Of a stretch of 64,000 nt of DNA, positions 34,121 to 42,250 are shown one piece after another. Positions within the stretch are counted from its first letter, which is position 1, and every line of letters starts with the position of its first letter. The position numbers were made by a program, and so were the translations under genes. This DNA is from Intestinibacter sp964449895 (GTDB lineage Bacteria > Bacillota > Clostridia > Peptostreptococcales > Peptostreptococcaceae). The notes beneath the pieces were generated by a model that saw nothing but the letters and a program-made list of their open reading frames with translations, was not told the origin of the DNA and made no database searches. The DNA lies in the NCBI GenBank assembly GCA_964449895.1, contig CAYVBY010000009.1, positions 35,940-99,939 on the forward strand, given 5' to 3'.

Positions 34121-34477
34121 ATGGCAAGAGTTAAAGGCGCAATGAACGCTCGTAAAAAACATAAAAAAGTGTTAAAACTTGCAAAAGGATTCAGAGGATC
34201 AAGAAGCAAATTATATAGACCAGCAAATACTTTCGTAATGAAAGCATTAAACAACGCATATATAGGAAGAAAATTAAAGAAAAGAGACTTCAGAAAACTT
34301 TGGATACAAAGAATAAATGCAGCTGCTAGAATGAATGGTATATCTTATTCAAGATTAATGAATGGATTAAAATTAGCAGGTGTTGAAGTTAACAGAAAAA
34401 TGTTATCTGAAATGGCTATACAAGATCCAGCTGGATTTGCTCAATTAGTTGAAGTAGCTAAAGCTAAATTAGCTTAA
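34121..34477 (+). CDS. rplT: Ribosomal protein L20 (bL20)
   Basis: The 118-residue protein starts ARVKGAMNARKKHKKVLKLAKGFRG and matches bL20 to the end. An ATG at 34115 is in frame, but GGAGGTC is only 1 nt from it and 7 nt from the ATG at 34121, which also gives the family N-terminus. L20 binds 23S rRNA early in assembly and is the likely repressor acting on the leader at 33117-33296. Confidence 0.97.
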   Translation: MARVKGAMNARKKHKKVLKLAKGFRGSRSKLYRPANTFVMKALNNAYIGRKLKKRDFRKLWIQRINAAARMNGISYSRLMNGLKLAGVEVNRKMLSEMAIQDPAGFAQLVEVAKAKLA

Positions 34478-34500
34478 TTTTAATAAAAAAGATATAACAA

Positions 34501-34526
34501 GCGAACTCTAAAGAGTTCGCTTTTTT
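34501..34526 (+). terminator. Terminator after rplT
   Basis: GCGAACTCT and AGAGTTCGC perfect stem with a T-run. Confidence 0.9.
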
Positions 34527-34683
34527 ATTTTAAAATATAGATTTATTTTTGATATATATGTATTATATTAAAATAATTGCAGATAATAAAATTCGTAAAG
34601 GGAAAATTTGTAAGGTTGTTGGATTTAGCTATTTATCATATAATATGATTGAATTTAACAATAAGCGAGGAGGAGACACGAAG

Positions 34684-36063
34684 GTGAAATTTAAAGGCGG
34701 ATATATATTTAAAAGTCTTGGAAAGTGGAGCCGTGTTCAAATAATAACTGCTGGATTTTTGTTAATAATTTTATTAGGTGCGATTATATTATCTTTACCT
34801 ATTTGTAGTAGTGATTACACAAAAACTAATTTTATAGATTCATTGTTTACAGCTACTTCAGCTGTATGTGTTACAGGTTTAATAATCTTTGATACATCTA
34901 TGCATTGGAGTACATTTGGCAAATTAGTAATTATTTCTTTGATTCAAATAGGAGGATTAGGATTTATGACTATAGCCACAATGATTCCTTTAATTAGAGG
35001 CAAGAAAATCAATTTAAGAAATAGACTTCTTATACAAGAATCTTTAAACCAAATTGATTTATCGGGAATAGTCAAACTTACCAAACAAATAATATATGTA
35101 GTATTTGTTATAGAATTTATAGGTGCAATTTTGTTATCAATAGTATTTATTCCAAAGTATGGAATTATAAAAGGATTTTTATATGGATTATTTCATTCAA
35201 TATCTGCATTTTGTAATGCAGGATTTGATTTAATGGGTCAAGAAAGTGGTGATTTTTCTTCACTTACTTCTTTATATGATAATAGTATAATTATATTAGT
35301 GATTTCAGCGCTAATAATACTTGGAGGAATTGGTTATCCTGTAATATTAGATATTTTAGAAAAAAGAAGATATTCTAAATTAAATGTACATTCTAAAATG
35401 GTTATTTATTCTACGGTAATATTACTTGTTTTTGGAATAGTTGTTGTATTTTTTAATGAATATAATAATCCAAATACACTTGAGAATATGAACCTAAAAG
35501 TAAAAATTCTTTCATCAATATTTCAATCTACAACACTTAGAACGGCAGGCTTTAATAGTATAGATTTAAGTATGGTAAAGGAATCAAGTATATTTTTTAT
35601 GATGTTGTTAATGCTTATAGGAGCTTCTCCCGCATCTACTGGTGGTGGAATCAAAACTACTACAATAGCAGTTTTATTTTTAACTGTCAAAGGTTTTTTA
35701 TATGGTAAAGATGAAATACAAATATACGAAAGAAGTATAAGCGAATATACTATTAGAAAATCAATAGTTATATTTTTTATAGCAATTTCTATAGTAATGC
35801 TCGGCATATTTTTATTATCTATTACTAATCCACAATTTACATTACTAGAAAGCACTTTTGAGGTTATATCAGCCTATGCTACAGTAGGACTTAGTATAGG
35901 AGGAAGCTCTAATTTAAATATAGTAGGTAAATTTATAATAATGATATTGATGTTTTTAGGAAGAGTAGGATCTCTTACTATATTTACTGCTATTTTATCT
36001 ATAAACTTAAACAAAAAAGATAAAAATATAAAAAGAGCAAATGGCAAAATAATTGTAGGATAA
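34684..36063 (+). CDS. TrkH/KtrB-type potassium transporter
   Basis: The 459-residue membrane protein has four pore repeats, with filter segments TSAVCVTGL, AFCNAGFDL, TLRTAGFNS and AYATVGLSIG. It imports K+ (possibly with Na+ or H+) together with the cytoplasmic regulator encoded next. The frame is open back to 34549, but that part has no membrane-protein character. GAGGAGGAG lies 8 nt before the GTG at 34684, which is chosen. It is a two-gene unit with the following gene (32 nt spacing). Confidence 0.92.
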   Translation: MKFKGGYIFKSLGKWSRVQIITAGFLLIILLGAIILSLPICSSDYTKTNFIDSLFTATSAVCVTGLIIFDTSMHWSTFGKLVIISLIQIGGLGFMTIATMIPLIRGKKINLRNRLLIQESLNQIDLSGIVKLTKQIIYVVFVIEFIGAILLSIVFIPKYGIIKGFLYGLFHSISAFCNAGFDLMGQESGDFSSLTSLYDNSIIILVISALIILGGIGYPVILDILEKRRYSKLNVHSKMVIYSTVILLVFGIVVVFFNEYNNPNTLENMNLKVKILSSIFQSTTLRTAGFNSIDLSMVKESSIFFMMLLMLIGASPASTGGGIKTTTIAVLFLTVKGFLYGKDEIQIYERSISEYTIRKSIVIFFIAISIVMLGIFLLSITNPQFTLLESTFEVISAYATVGLSIGGSSNLNIVGKFIIMILMFLGRVGSLTIFTAILSINLNKKDKNIKRANGKIIVG

Positions 36064-36095
36064 TTTATATAAATAAAAGAAATATGAGGTATTTT

Positions 36096-36785
36096 ATGAA
36101 AAAAATTTTTTTTAATAATAATGGCAAGGATAAACAATATATAGTTATCGGTTGTGGGCGATTTGGTTCAGCATTAGCTAAAAAAATGTGTCAGCTTGGC
36201 AATGAAGTAATGGTTATAGATAAAAATAGAGATATAATTGAAAATATAGCGGATGAAGTTACACATACAGCAATATTAGATGTGACAGATGAAAATGATT
36301 TAAAAAGTATAGGTTTAGGCAATTTTGATGTAGCAATAGTTGCTATAAGTTCGGATATAAAGGCATCTATAATGGCTACAATTATGGCTAAAGAGCTTGG
36401 GGTCTCAAAGGTTGTATGTAAAGCAAAAGATGAACTAGAAGCAAAGGTTTTATATAAAGTAGGAGCAGATAAAGTAGTTTTTCCAGAAAGAGATATGGGA
36501 ATTAGAGTTGCTTATAACTTAGTTTCAGATAATATATTAGATCAAATAAATCTAGACCCAGAATATTCAATAATGGAAATTGTAACACCTACTAAATGGA
36601 TAGGCAAAACTATAATAGAATTAAATTTAAGAGCAGCCTATGATGTTACAGTATTAGCTATAAAAACATCAAGTGGCTTGAAAGTGATGCCTTCACCAAA
36701 TTATTGTATGAAAGAAGAAAATATTTTAATTATTATAGGAAATATAAATAATATAAATGAAATTATTTTAAAGGATAAAATTTAA
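36096..36785 (+). CDS. TrkA/KtrA-type potassium uptake regulator
   Basis: Single RCK protein of 229 residues: N-terminal Rossmann domain with VIGCGRFGSALAKKM and the nucleotide-binding VIDKN, then a TrkA-C domain from about residue 145. It gates the TrkH/KtrB pore in response to nucleotide. An ATG at 36084 is in frame, but GAGGT directs initiation at 36096. The gene directly follows the pore gene. Confidence 0.93.
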   Translation: MKKIFFNNNGKDKQYIVIGCGRFGSALAKKMCQLGNEVMVIDKNRDIIENIADEVTHTAILDVTDENDLKSIGLGNFDVAIVAISSDIKASIMATIMAKELGVSKVVCKAKDELEAKVLYKVGADKVVFPERDMGIRVAYNLVSDNILDQINLDPEYSIMEIVTPTKWIGKTIIELNLRAAYDVTVLAIKTSSGLKVMPSPNYCMKEENILIIIGNINNINEIILKDKI

Positions 36786-36800
36786 TTAGGGAGATTAGAT

Positions 36801-37598
36801 ATGATTAATATAATAAAAAGTAAGGATAATGATAAAATAAAATACACAAAATCACTATTAAAAACAAAAGGAAGAAATAAAGAAAAGAAATTTATAATAG
36901 AAGGATATAGAATTTTAACATTAGCTTTAGAATGCGATGCAAAATTAGAATATGTATTCATAAATGAAGATTTTGAAAATAAAAAGGATCATCAAGAATT
37001 ATTACATCAATTAGAGCAAAAAAATATAAAAATATACAAAACTACAAATAAATTATTTTTAGAGATGGTAGATACAGAAAATACACAAGGTATTTTAGGA
37101 GTATTAAAGTATAAAGAAAGAGATATGGTAAATAATATAAATGATGACGATAAATTTGTACTTATACTAGATAGAATACAAGACCCTGGTAATATGGGGA
37201 CTATTATAAGAACTGCGGATAGTGCAGGAGTAGATGCTATTATATTACTTAAAGGTTGCGTAGATATATACAATCCTAAAGTTATAAGATCTACTATGGG
37301 TTCTATTTTTAATATGAATATAATAAATACTACACAAGAAGAGGCTGTAGATGTATTAAAAAAACAAGGATTTAGTATAGTATCTAGTTATTTACAAACA
37401 GATAATTACTATCATCAAACTACATACGACGGTAAAATCGCATTAGTAATAGGAAATGAAGCAAATGGAATAAATGAACAACTAATTTCCGAATCAGATA
37501 AATTAATAAAAATACCTATTTATGGAGATGCAGAATCTCTAAATGCAGCAATTAGTGCAGCTATACTTATGTATGAAATAAAAAAATATTTAGTTTAA
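36801..37598 (+). CDS. SpoU-family RNA 2'-O-methyltransferase
   Basis: The 265-residue protein has an L30e-like N-terminal domain (EGYRILTLALE) and a SPOUT knot: ILDRIQDPGNMGTIIRTADSAGVD, LVIGNEANGI and the final IPIYGDAESLNAAISAAILMYE. It methylates rRNA or tRNA ribose; the exact target is not known. It sits just before pheS, as YsgA does in Bacillus. GGGAG lies upstream of the ATG. Confidence 0.9.
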   Translation: MINIIKSKDNDKIKYTKSLLKTKGRNKEKKFIIEGYRILTLALECDAKLEYVFINEDFENKKDHQELLHQLEQKNIKIYKTTNKLFLEMVDTENTQGILGVLKYKERDMVNNINDDDKFVLILDRIQDPGNMGTIIRTADSAGVDAIILLKGCVDIYNPKVIRSTMGSIFNMNIINTTQEEAVDVLKKQGFSIVSSYLQTDNYYHQTTYDGKIALVIGNEANGINEQLISESDKLIKIPIYGDAESLNAAISAAILMYEIKKYLV

Positions 37599-37602
37599 TT
37601 TA

Positions 37603-37631
37603 TTGAAAGCTAAATTTACTTATGCTATAAT
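37603..37631 (+). promoter_or_regulatory. Promoter of the pheST leader
   Basis: TTGAAA (37603-37608) and TATAAT (37626-37631), spacing 17 bp. Confidence 0.75.
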
Positions 37632-37637
37632 TACTGT

Positions 37638-37907
37638 ATACAAAATTCGACATACTAAATTACTGTGAAAGAGAAAAGTATTTTAAATAATTCTATAAAA
37701 GAGAATAATACCTAGGCTGGAAGTATTAATAGATAGTTTAAAAGAAGTTCGCTCTGGAGTATCAAGGCTGAATTAATAGTAGGTTTTGACGTTTGAAATG
37801 CGTTAAATTTCTTCGAGTGGTTTATAAATTAAGATTATTTATAGACTACTAGGGTGGTACCGCGAAATAATAGCTTTCGTCCCTAGCTGGGATGAAGGCT
37901 TTTTTTA
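37638..37907 (+). ncRNA. T-box leader (phenylalanine) of pheST
   Basis: The specifier UUC lies at 37748-37750, followed by G and CTCTGGAG. The T-box AGGGTGGTACCGCG is at 37851-37864, and the terminator at 37872-37907. The bulge UGGU fits the A-CCA end of tRNA-Phe. Specifier, bulge and downstream gene agree. Confidence 0.94.
37872..37907 (+). terminator. T-box terminator of the pheST leader
   Basis: AGCTTTCGTCCC pairs with GGGATGAAGGCT through wobble pairs, then seven T. Confidence 0.85.
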
Positions 37908-37958
37908 TTTAGAAAAATAATTAGAATTTTTATAAATTGTAGAAAGGGTGAAATAAAA

Positions 37959-38978
37959 GTGAAAGAACAATTACTTAAATTAAAAGAAGCTGCTTTAACA
38001 GAAATAAAAGCTGTTTCTGCTATGGATGAATTAGATAGCATAAAAGTAAAATATTCAGGTAAAAAAGGTGAATTAACTAAATTATTAAAAGGTATGGGAA
38101 GATTATCTGCTGAAGAAAGACCAGTTATGGGTAAAATTGCCAACGAAGTAAGAGAGTTAATTGAAACACAAATAAACGAAAAAAGAGCTGCTCTTAAGAA
38201 AATAGAACAAGAAGCTAAATTACAATCAGAAGTTATAGATGTAACTATGCCAGGAAAAGTTTTTAGTGTAGGTAAAAAACATCCAATAACTCAAATGATA
38301 GATGAAGTTTCAGAAATATTCATGGGACTTGGTTTCTCAGTTGTTGAAGGTCCAGAAGTTGAAACAGTAGAAAATAACTTTGATGCATTAAATGCACCAA
38401 AAGACCATCCATCAAGAGATATGACTGATACATTCTACTTCAATGAAGAATTATTACTTAGAACTCAAACATCTCCAGTTCAAGTTAGAACAATGAGAAG
38501 TCAAGAATTACCAATAAAAATAGTTTCTCCAGGTAGATGTTTCAGAAATGACTCATTAGATGCAACACATTCACCAATGTTCCACCAAATAGAAGGATTA
38601 GTTGTTGGGAAAGATATAACAATGGCTCAATTTAAAGGAACTGTTGAAATGTTCGTTAAAAAACTATTCGGAGAAGAAACTAAAACTAAATTTAGACCAC
38701 ATAACTTCCCATTCACAGAACCAAGTGCAGAAGTTGATGTTACTTGCTTCAAATGTGGTGGTAAAGGATGTTCAATGTGTAAAGGTGAAGGTTGGATAGA
38801 AATACTTGGTTCAGGTATGGTACATCCAAACGTACTTAGAAACTGTGGTATAGATCCTGAAGTTTATTCTGGATTTGCTTTCGGTATGGGTGTTGAAAGA
38901 CTTGCAATGCTTAAATATGAAATAGATGATATAAGACTTTTAGTTGAAAATGATGTAAGATTCTTAGAACAATTTTAA
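37959..38978 (+). CDS. pheS: Phenylalanyl-tRNA synthetase alpha subunit
   Basis: The 339-residue class II catalytic subunit has an N-terminal coiled coil (about 1-85), motif 1 region around HPITQMIDEVSEIFMGLGF, motif 2 with PGRCFRNDSLDATHSPMFHQIEGL, a Cys-rich CFKCGGKGCSMCKGEGW insert and motif 3 FAFGMGVERLAMLKY. GTG start with AAAGGGTG upstream. Works as alpha2-beta2 with PheT, 80 nt downstream. Confidence 0.97.
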   Translation: MKEQLLKLKEAALTEIKAVSAMDELDSIKVKYSGKKGELTKLLKGMGRLSAEERPVMGKIANEVRELIETQINEKRAALKKIEQEAKLQSEVIDVTMPGKVFSVGKKHPITQMIDEVSEIFMGLGFSVVEGPEVETVENNFDALNAPKDHPSRDMTDTFYFNEELLLRTQTSPVQVRTMRSQELPIKIVSPGRCFRNDSLDATHSPMFHQIEGLVVGKDITMAQFKGTVEMFVKKLFGEETKTKFRPHNFPFTEPSAEVDVTCFKCGGKGCSMCKGEGWIEILGSGMVHPNVLRNCGIDPEVYSGFAFGMGVERLAMLKYEIDDIRLLVENDVRFLEQF

Positions 38979-39058
38979 TTAAATTATAAATTTATAAAAA
39001 TTGAATTTAATAAACGGAACAATTTAAAGACTTAATAAAGTAGGAGGAATATATAAAT

Positions 39059-41452
39059 ATGTTAGTACCTGTAAAATGGCTTAAAGATTACGTTGATATA
39101 GATATAGACACAGTTGAGTTTGCTGACATGATGACAATGACAGGAACAAAAACTGAAACTGTAGAATTCTTTGGAGAAGGAATTGAAAATGTAGTAGTTG
39201 GTAAAATAGTAGAATTAAAACAACATCCAAATGCTGACAAATTAGTAGTTTGCCAAATTGACATTGGAGACGGAAAAACAGTTCAAATATGTACAGGAGC
39301 ACCAAATGTACATGAAGGAGATATAATACCAGTTGCACTAGATAATTCTAAATTACCAGGTGGTGTTGAAATAAAAACTTCTGAATTAAGAGGAGTATTA
39401 TCACAAGGTATGATGTGTTCTGCTAAAGAATTAGGAATAGATGAATTCTATGTAGCAGACGAAAGCAAAAATGGTATATATCTACTAAATGATTTTGAAG
39501 GTATGGATTTAGGAAAAGATATAAAAGAAGCATTAGGATTAAATGATGCCGTTATAGATTTCGAGTTAACTGCTAATAGACCAGACTGTAGATCTATGAT
39601 AGGTATAGCTAGAGAAGCAGCTGTAACTATAGGCAAAAAAATAAAATATCCAGAAATACAAGTAAAAGAATGTGATGAAGAAATAGACTTCGATGTTAAA
39701 GTAGAAAATCCAGACTTATGTATGAGATATGGAGCTAGAATAGTTAAAGATGTTAAAATACAACCATCTCCATACTGGATGCAAAGAAGATTAATAGAAG
39801 CTGGTGTAAGACCAATAAACAACATAGTTGATATAACAAACTTCGTAATGCTTGAATATGGTCAACCATTACATGCGTTCGACTTAAACCAAGTTAAAAC
39901 GGGTAAAATAGTAGTAAGAACTGCAGAAAATGGAGAAAAATTCACTACACTAGATAATGTAGAAAGAACATTAGATGACAAAATGCTAGTTATAACTGAT
40001 GGAGAAAAATCTCTAGCTTTAGCTGGTGTAATGGGTGGTTTAAACTCTGAAATAACTGATGAAACTACAGCAGTATTATTCGAAGGTGCAGCATTCAACG
40101 CTGAAAATACAAGAAGAACTTCTAAAGTATTAGGTCTTAGAACAGAAGCATCAGGAAGATATGAAAAAGGTGTTGCTACAGAAACTTCAAGAACTGGTGT
40201 TGAAAGAGCTTGTCAATTAGTTGAAATGTTAGGATGTGGACGTGTTCTTAAAGGAATAGCTGAAGACTACCCAACTAAACCAGAAAAAGTAGTTCTAAAT
40301 GTAAATCCATCTAGAATAATCAAAAATATAGGAGCTCCTATAACTTTAGATGAATTTGTTAAAATATTAGAAGACTTAGAATTCAAATGCAACTTAAAAT
40401 CAGCAGAAGAAATAGAAATAGAAGTTCCAGATTTCAGACTTGATATGGAACAAGAAGCTGATGTTTATGAAGAAATAGCTAGAATCTACGGATTTGAAAA
40501 AATACCTTCAGAACAATTAGAAGGAAATGTAACTGCTGGTGTAAAAACTGACAGACAAAAATTTATAGATAAAATAAAAGATACAGCAACAAGTATAGGA
40601 TTATATGAAATATTAACTTACTCTTTCGTAAGTCCTAAATCATTAGATAAAATAAAACTACCATTAGATAGTGCAAAAAGAAATTATATAAAATTATTAA
40701 ATCCATTAGGAGAAGATACTTCTATAATGAGAACAACTATGATGCCATCTACATTAGATGTATTATATACTAATTCATCTAGAAAAGTAGAACAAGCTTT
40801 AGTATTTGAATGTGGTCATACATTTACTCCACAAGAAGGTCTTCCAATAGAAAACAACCATTTATGTATAGGTATGTATGGTAAAGATGTAGATTTCTTC
40901 GTATTAAAAGGAGCTATAGAAACAATATTTAAATCAATAGGATTTGAAGGATATCAAATTGTTGTAGATAAGAATAATTCTACATTCCATCCAGGAAGAT
41001 GTGCTACAATAATGTATAAAGGACAATATATAGGAACATTTGGTGAAGCACATCCAGAAGTTATAGAAAATTATAACTTAGGACATAGAGTTTATCTTGG
41101 AGAAATAGATTTAGATTTAGTATACAACAATTCAGATAGAACTATAGTATACAAACAATTACCAAAATATCCATCAACTTCAAGAGATATAGCTTTATTA
41201 GTTAAAAAAGACATATTTGTAAGTCAAATAGAAGAAATAATAGCTGCTAATGGAGAAGATATAGTTGAAAGCTATAAATTATTTGATGTTTACACAGGTT
41301 CTCAAATAGCTGAAGGATATAAATCAATTGCATATTCTATAACTTACAGAAGTAAAGATAAGACTCTTACAGATGAAGATGTAGCTAAAGTTCATGATAA
41401 AATTTTAAGTGAGTTAGAGACTAAACTAGACGCTAAATTAAGAACAAACTAA
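39059..41452 (+). CDS. pheT: Phenylalanyl-tRNA synthetase beta subunit
   Basis: The 797-residue protein has an N-terminal tRNA-binding (EMAP-like) domain at about 40-150, the B3/4 editing domain at about 210-390, B5 at about 400-475, and the C-terminal FDX-ACB domain (KQLPKYPSTSRDIALLV). AGGAGGA precedes the ATG. Expressed with pheS under the Phe T-box. Confidence 0.97.
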   Translation: MLVPVKWLKDYVDIDIDTVEFADMMTMTGTKTETVEFFGEGIENVVVGKIVELKQHPNADKLVVCQIDIGDGKTVQICTGAPNVHEGDIIPVALDNSKLPGGVEIKTSELRGVLSQGMMCSAKELGIDEFYVADESKNGIYLLNDFEGMDLGKDIKEALGLNDAVIDFELTANRPDCRSMIGIAREAAVTIGKKIKYPEIQVKECDEEIDFDVKVENPDLCMRYGARIVKDVKIQPSPYWMQRRLIEAGVRPINNIVDITNFVMLEYGQPLHAFDLNQVKTGKIVVRTAENGEKFTTLDNVERTLDDKMLVITDGEKSLALAGVMGGLNSEITDETTAVLFEGAAFNAENTRRTSKVLGLRTEASGRYEKGVATETSRTGVERACQLVEMLGCGRVLKGIAEDYPTKPEKVVLNVNPSRIIKNIGAPITLDEFVKILEDLEFKCNLKSAEEIEIEVPDFRLDMEQEADVYEEIARIYGFEKIPSEQLEGNVTAGVKTDRQKFIDKIKDTATSIGLYEILTYSFVSPKSLDKIKLPLDSAKRNYIKLLNPLGEDTSIMRTTMMPSTLDVLYTNSSRKVEQALVFECGHTFTPQEGLPIENNHLCIGMYGKDVDFFVLKGAIETIFKSIGFEGYQIVVDKNNSTFHPGRCATIMYKGQYIGTFGEAHPEVIENYNLGHRVYLGEIDLDLVYNNSDRTIVYKQLPKYPSTSRDIALLVKKDIFVSQIEEIIAANGEDIVESYKLFDVYTGSQIAEGYKSIAYSITYRSKDKTLTDEDVAKVHDKILSELETKLDAKLRTN

Positions 41453-41479
41453 CTCATCTTTGGTAGGGGGAATTAGTTG

Positions 41480-42097
41480 ATGAATAAAGTAACAGTGACA
41501 ATTCAAGGATCAAATTATACTATGGTCGGAGATAAAACAGATAAAGAGATACTTAGAGTGGCAAATTATGTAAATCAAGAAATGGACAAACTAAAAAGTA
41601 ATGCTCCTAATTTGAGTTCTTTGCAAGTATCTATATTGACGTCATTGAATCTAGCAGATTTATTATTTGAATGTTCAAGTGAAAATGAGGCTTTTATAAA
41701 AGAAATTGAAGAGCTTAAATTACAATTGGGAAAACCAAGTGAAGAAATGGAAGAAAAAATAAATGAGCTTTTAGATTCTATTAAGGCCAAAGAAGCAGAA
41801 ATTGTAGAGAGTAAATTTGAAATAGAAAGATTAAATGGTATAATTTCTGACCAACAAGCTAAAATAGACAATTTGAGTAATGTTACAGAAGGTAGTAAAT
41901 CTGAAATTGAAACTTATAAAGAAGAAATAGAAAGCCTAAAAGTTAAGTTAGATGATATGACTAAAAGGGCTGAAACTGCAGAACAACTTTCTTCAGAATG
42001 GCAAAATAAATCTTTTAATTTACAGTTAGCAATAACTGAGTTAGAAGATAAGTTAAAGTCAGACCAAAATGAAAATGGAATTGTTACAGCAGAATAA
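41480..42097 (+). CDS. zapA: ZapA-like cell division protein with long coiled coil
   Basis: Residues 1-65 match ZapA (KVTVTIQGSNYTMVGDKTDKEILRVANYVNQEMDKL), which binds and bundles FtsZ. The rest, about residues 70-200, is a predicted coiled coil rich in E, K and L. At 205 residues it is about twice the usual ZapA length. TTG at 41477 directly precedes the ATG; GGGGG lies 9 nt before the ATG. It follows pheT by 27 nt and probably shares its transcript. Confidence 0.88.
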   Translation: MNKVTVTIQGSNYTMVGDKTDKEILRVANYVNQEMDKLKSNAPNLSSLQVSILTSLNLADLLFECSSENEAFIKEIEELKLQLGKPSEEMEEKINELLDSIKAKEAEIVESKFEIERLNGIISDQQAKIDNLSNVTEGSKSEIETYKEEIESLKVKLDDMTKRAETAEQLSSEWQNKSFNLQLAITELEDKLKSDQNENGIVTAE

Positions 42098-42115
42098 CTA
42101 TATTTTTATGATATT

Positions 42116-42149
42116 AAAAAGACGAACTTTTTAAGGTTCGTCTTTTTTT
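42116..42149 (+). terminator. Terminator after zapA
   Basis: AAAAAGACGAAC pairs with GTTCGTCTTTTT, then T. It closes the pheST-zapA unit. Confidence 0.9.
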
Positions 42150-42250
42150 ATGGATTTATCTACTTGAGTTTTATGAAAGAGTATTGTATTATGAGTTGAT
42201 AGAATATATAAAAACGGACTAAGTAAAAGTATAAATAGGAGATAATAATT

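Noticed and set aside
34549..34683. 45-residue N-terminal extension of the TrkH-like protein
   Set aside because: The residues look random for this family and GAGGAGGAG points to the GTG at 34684.
34527..34683. c-di-AMP riboswitch before the potassium transporter genes
   Set aside because: Expected for such genes, but the region lacks the conserved ydaO blocks and is too short.
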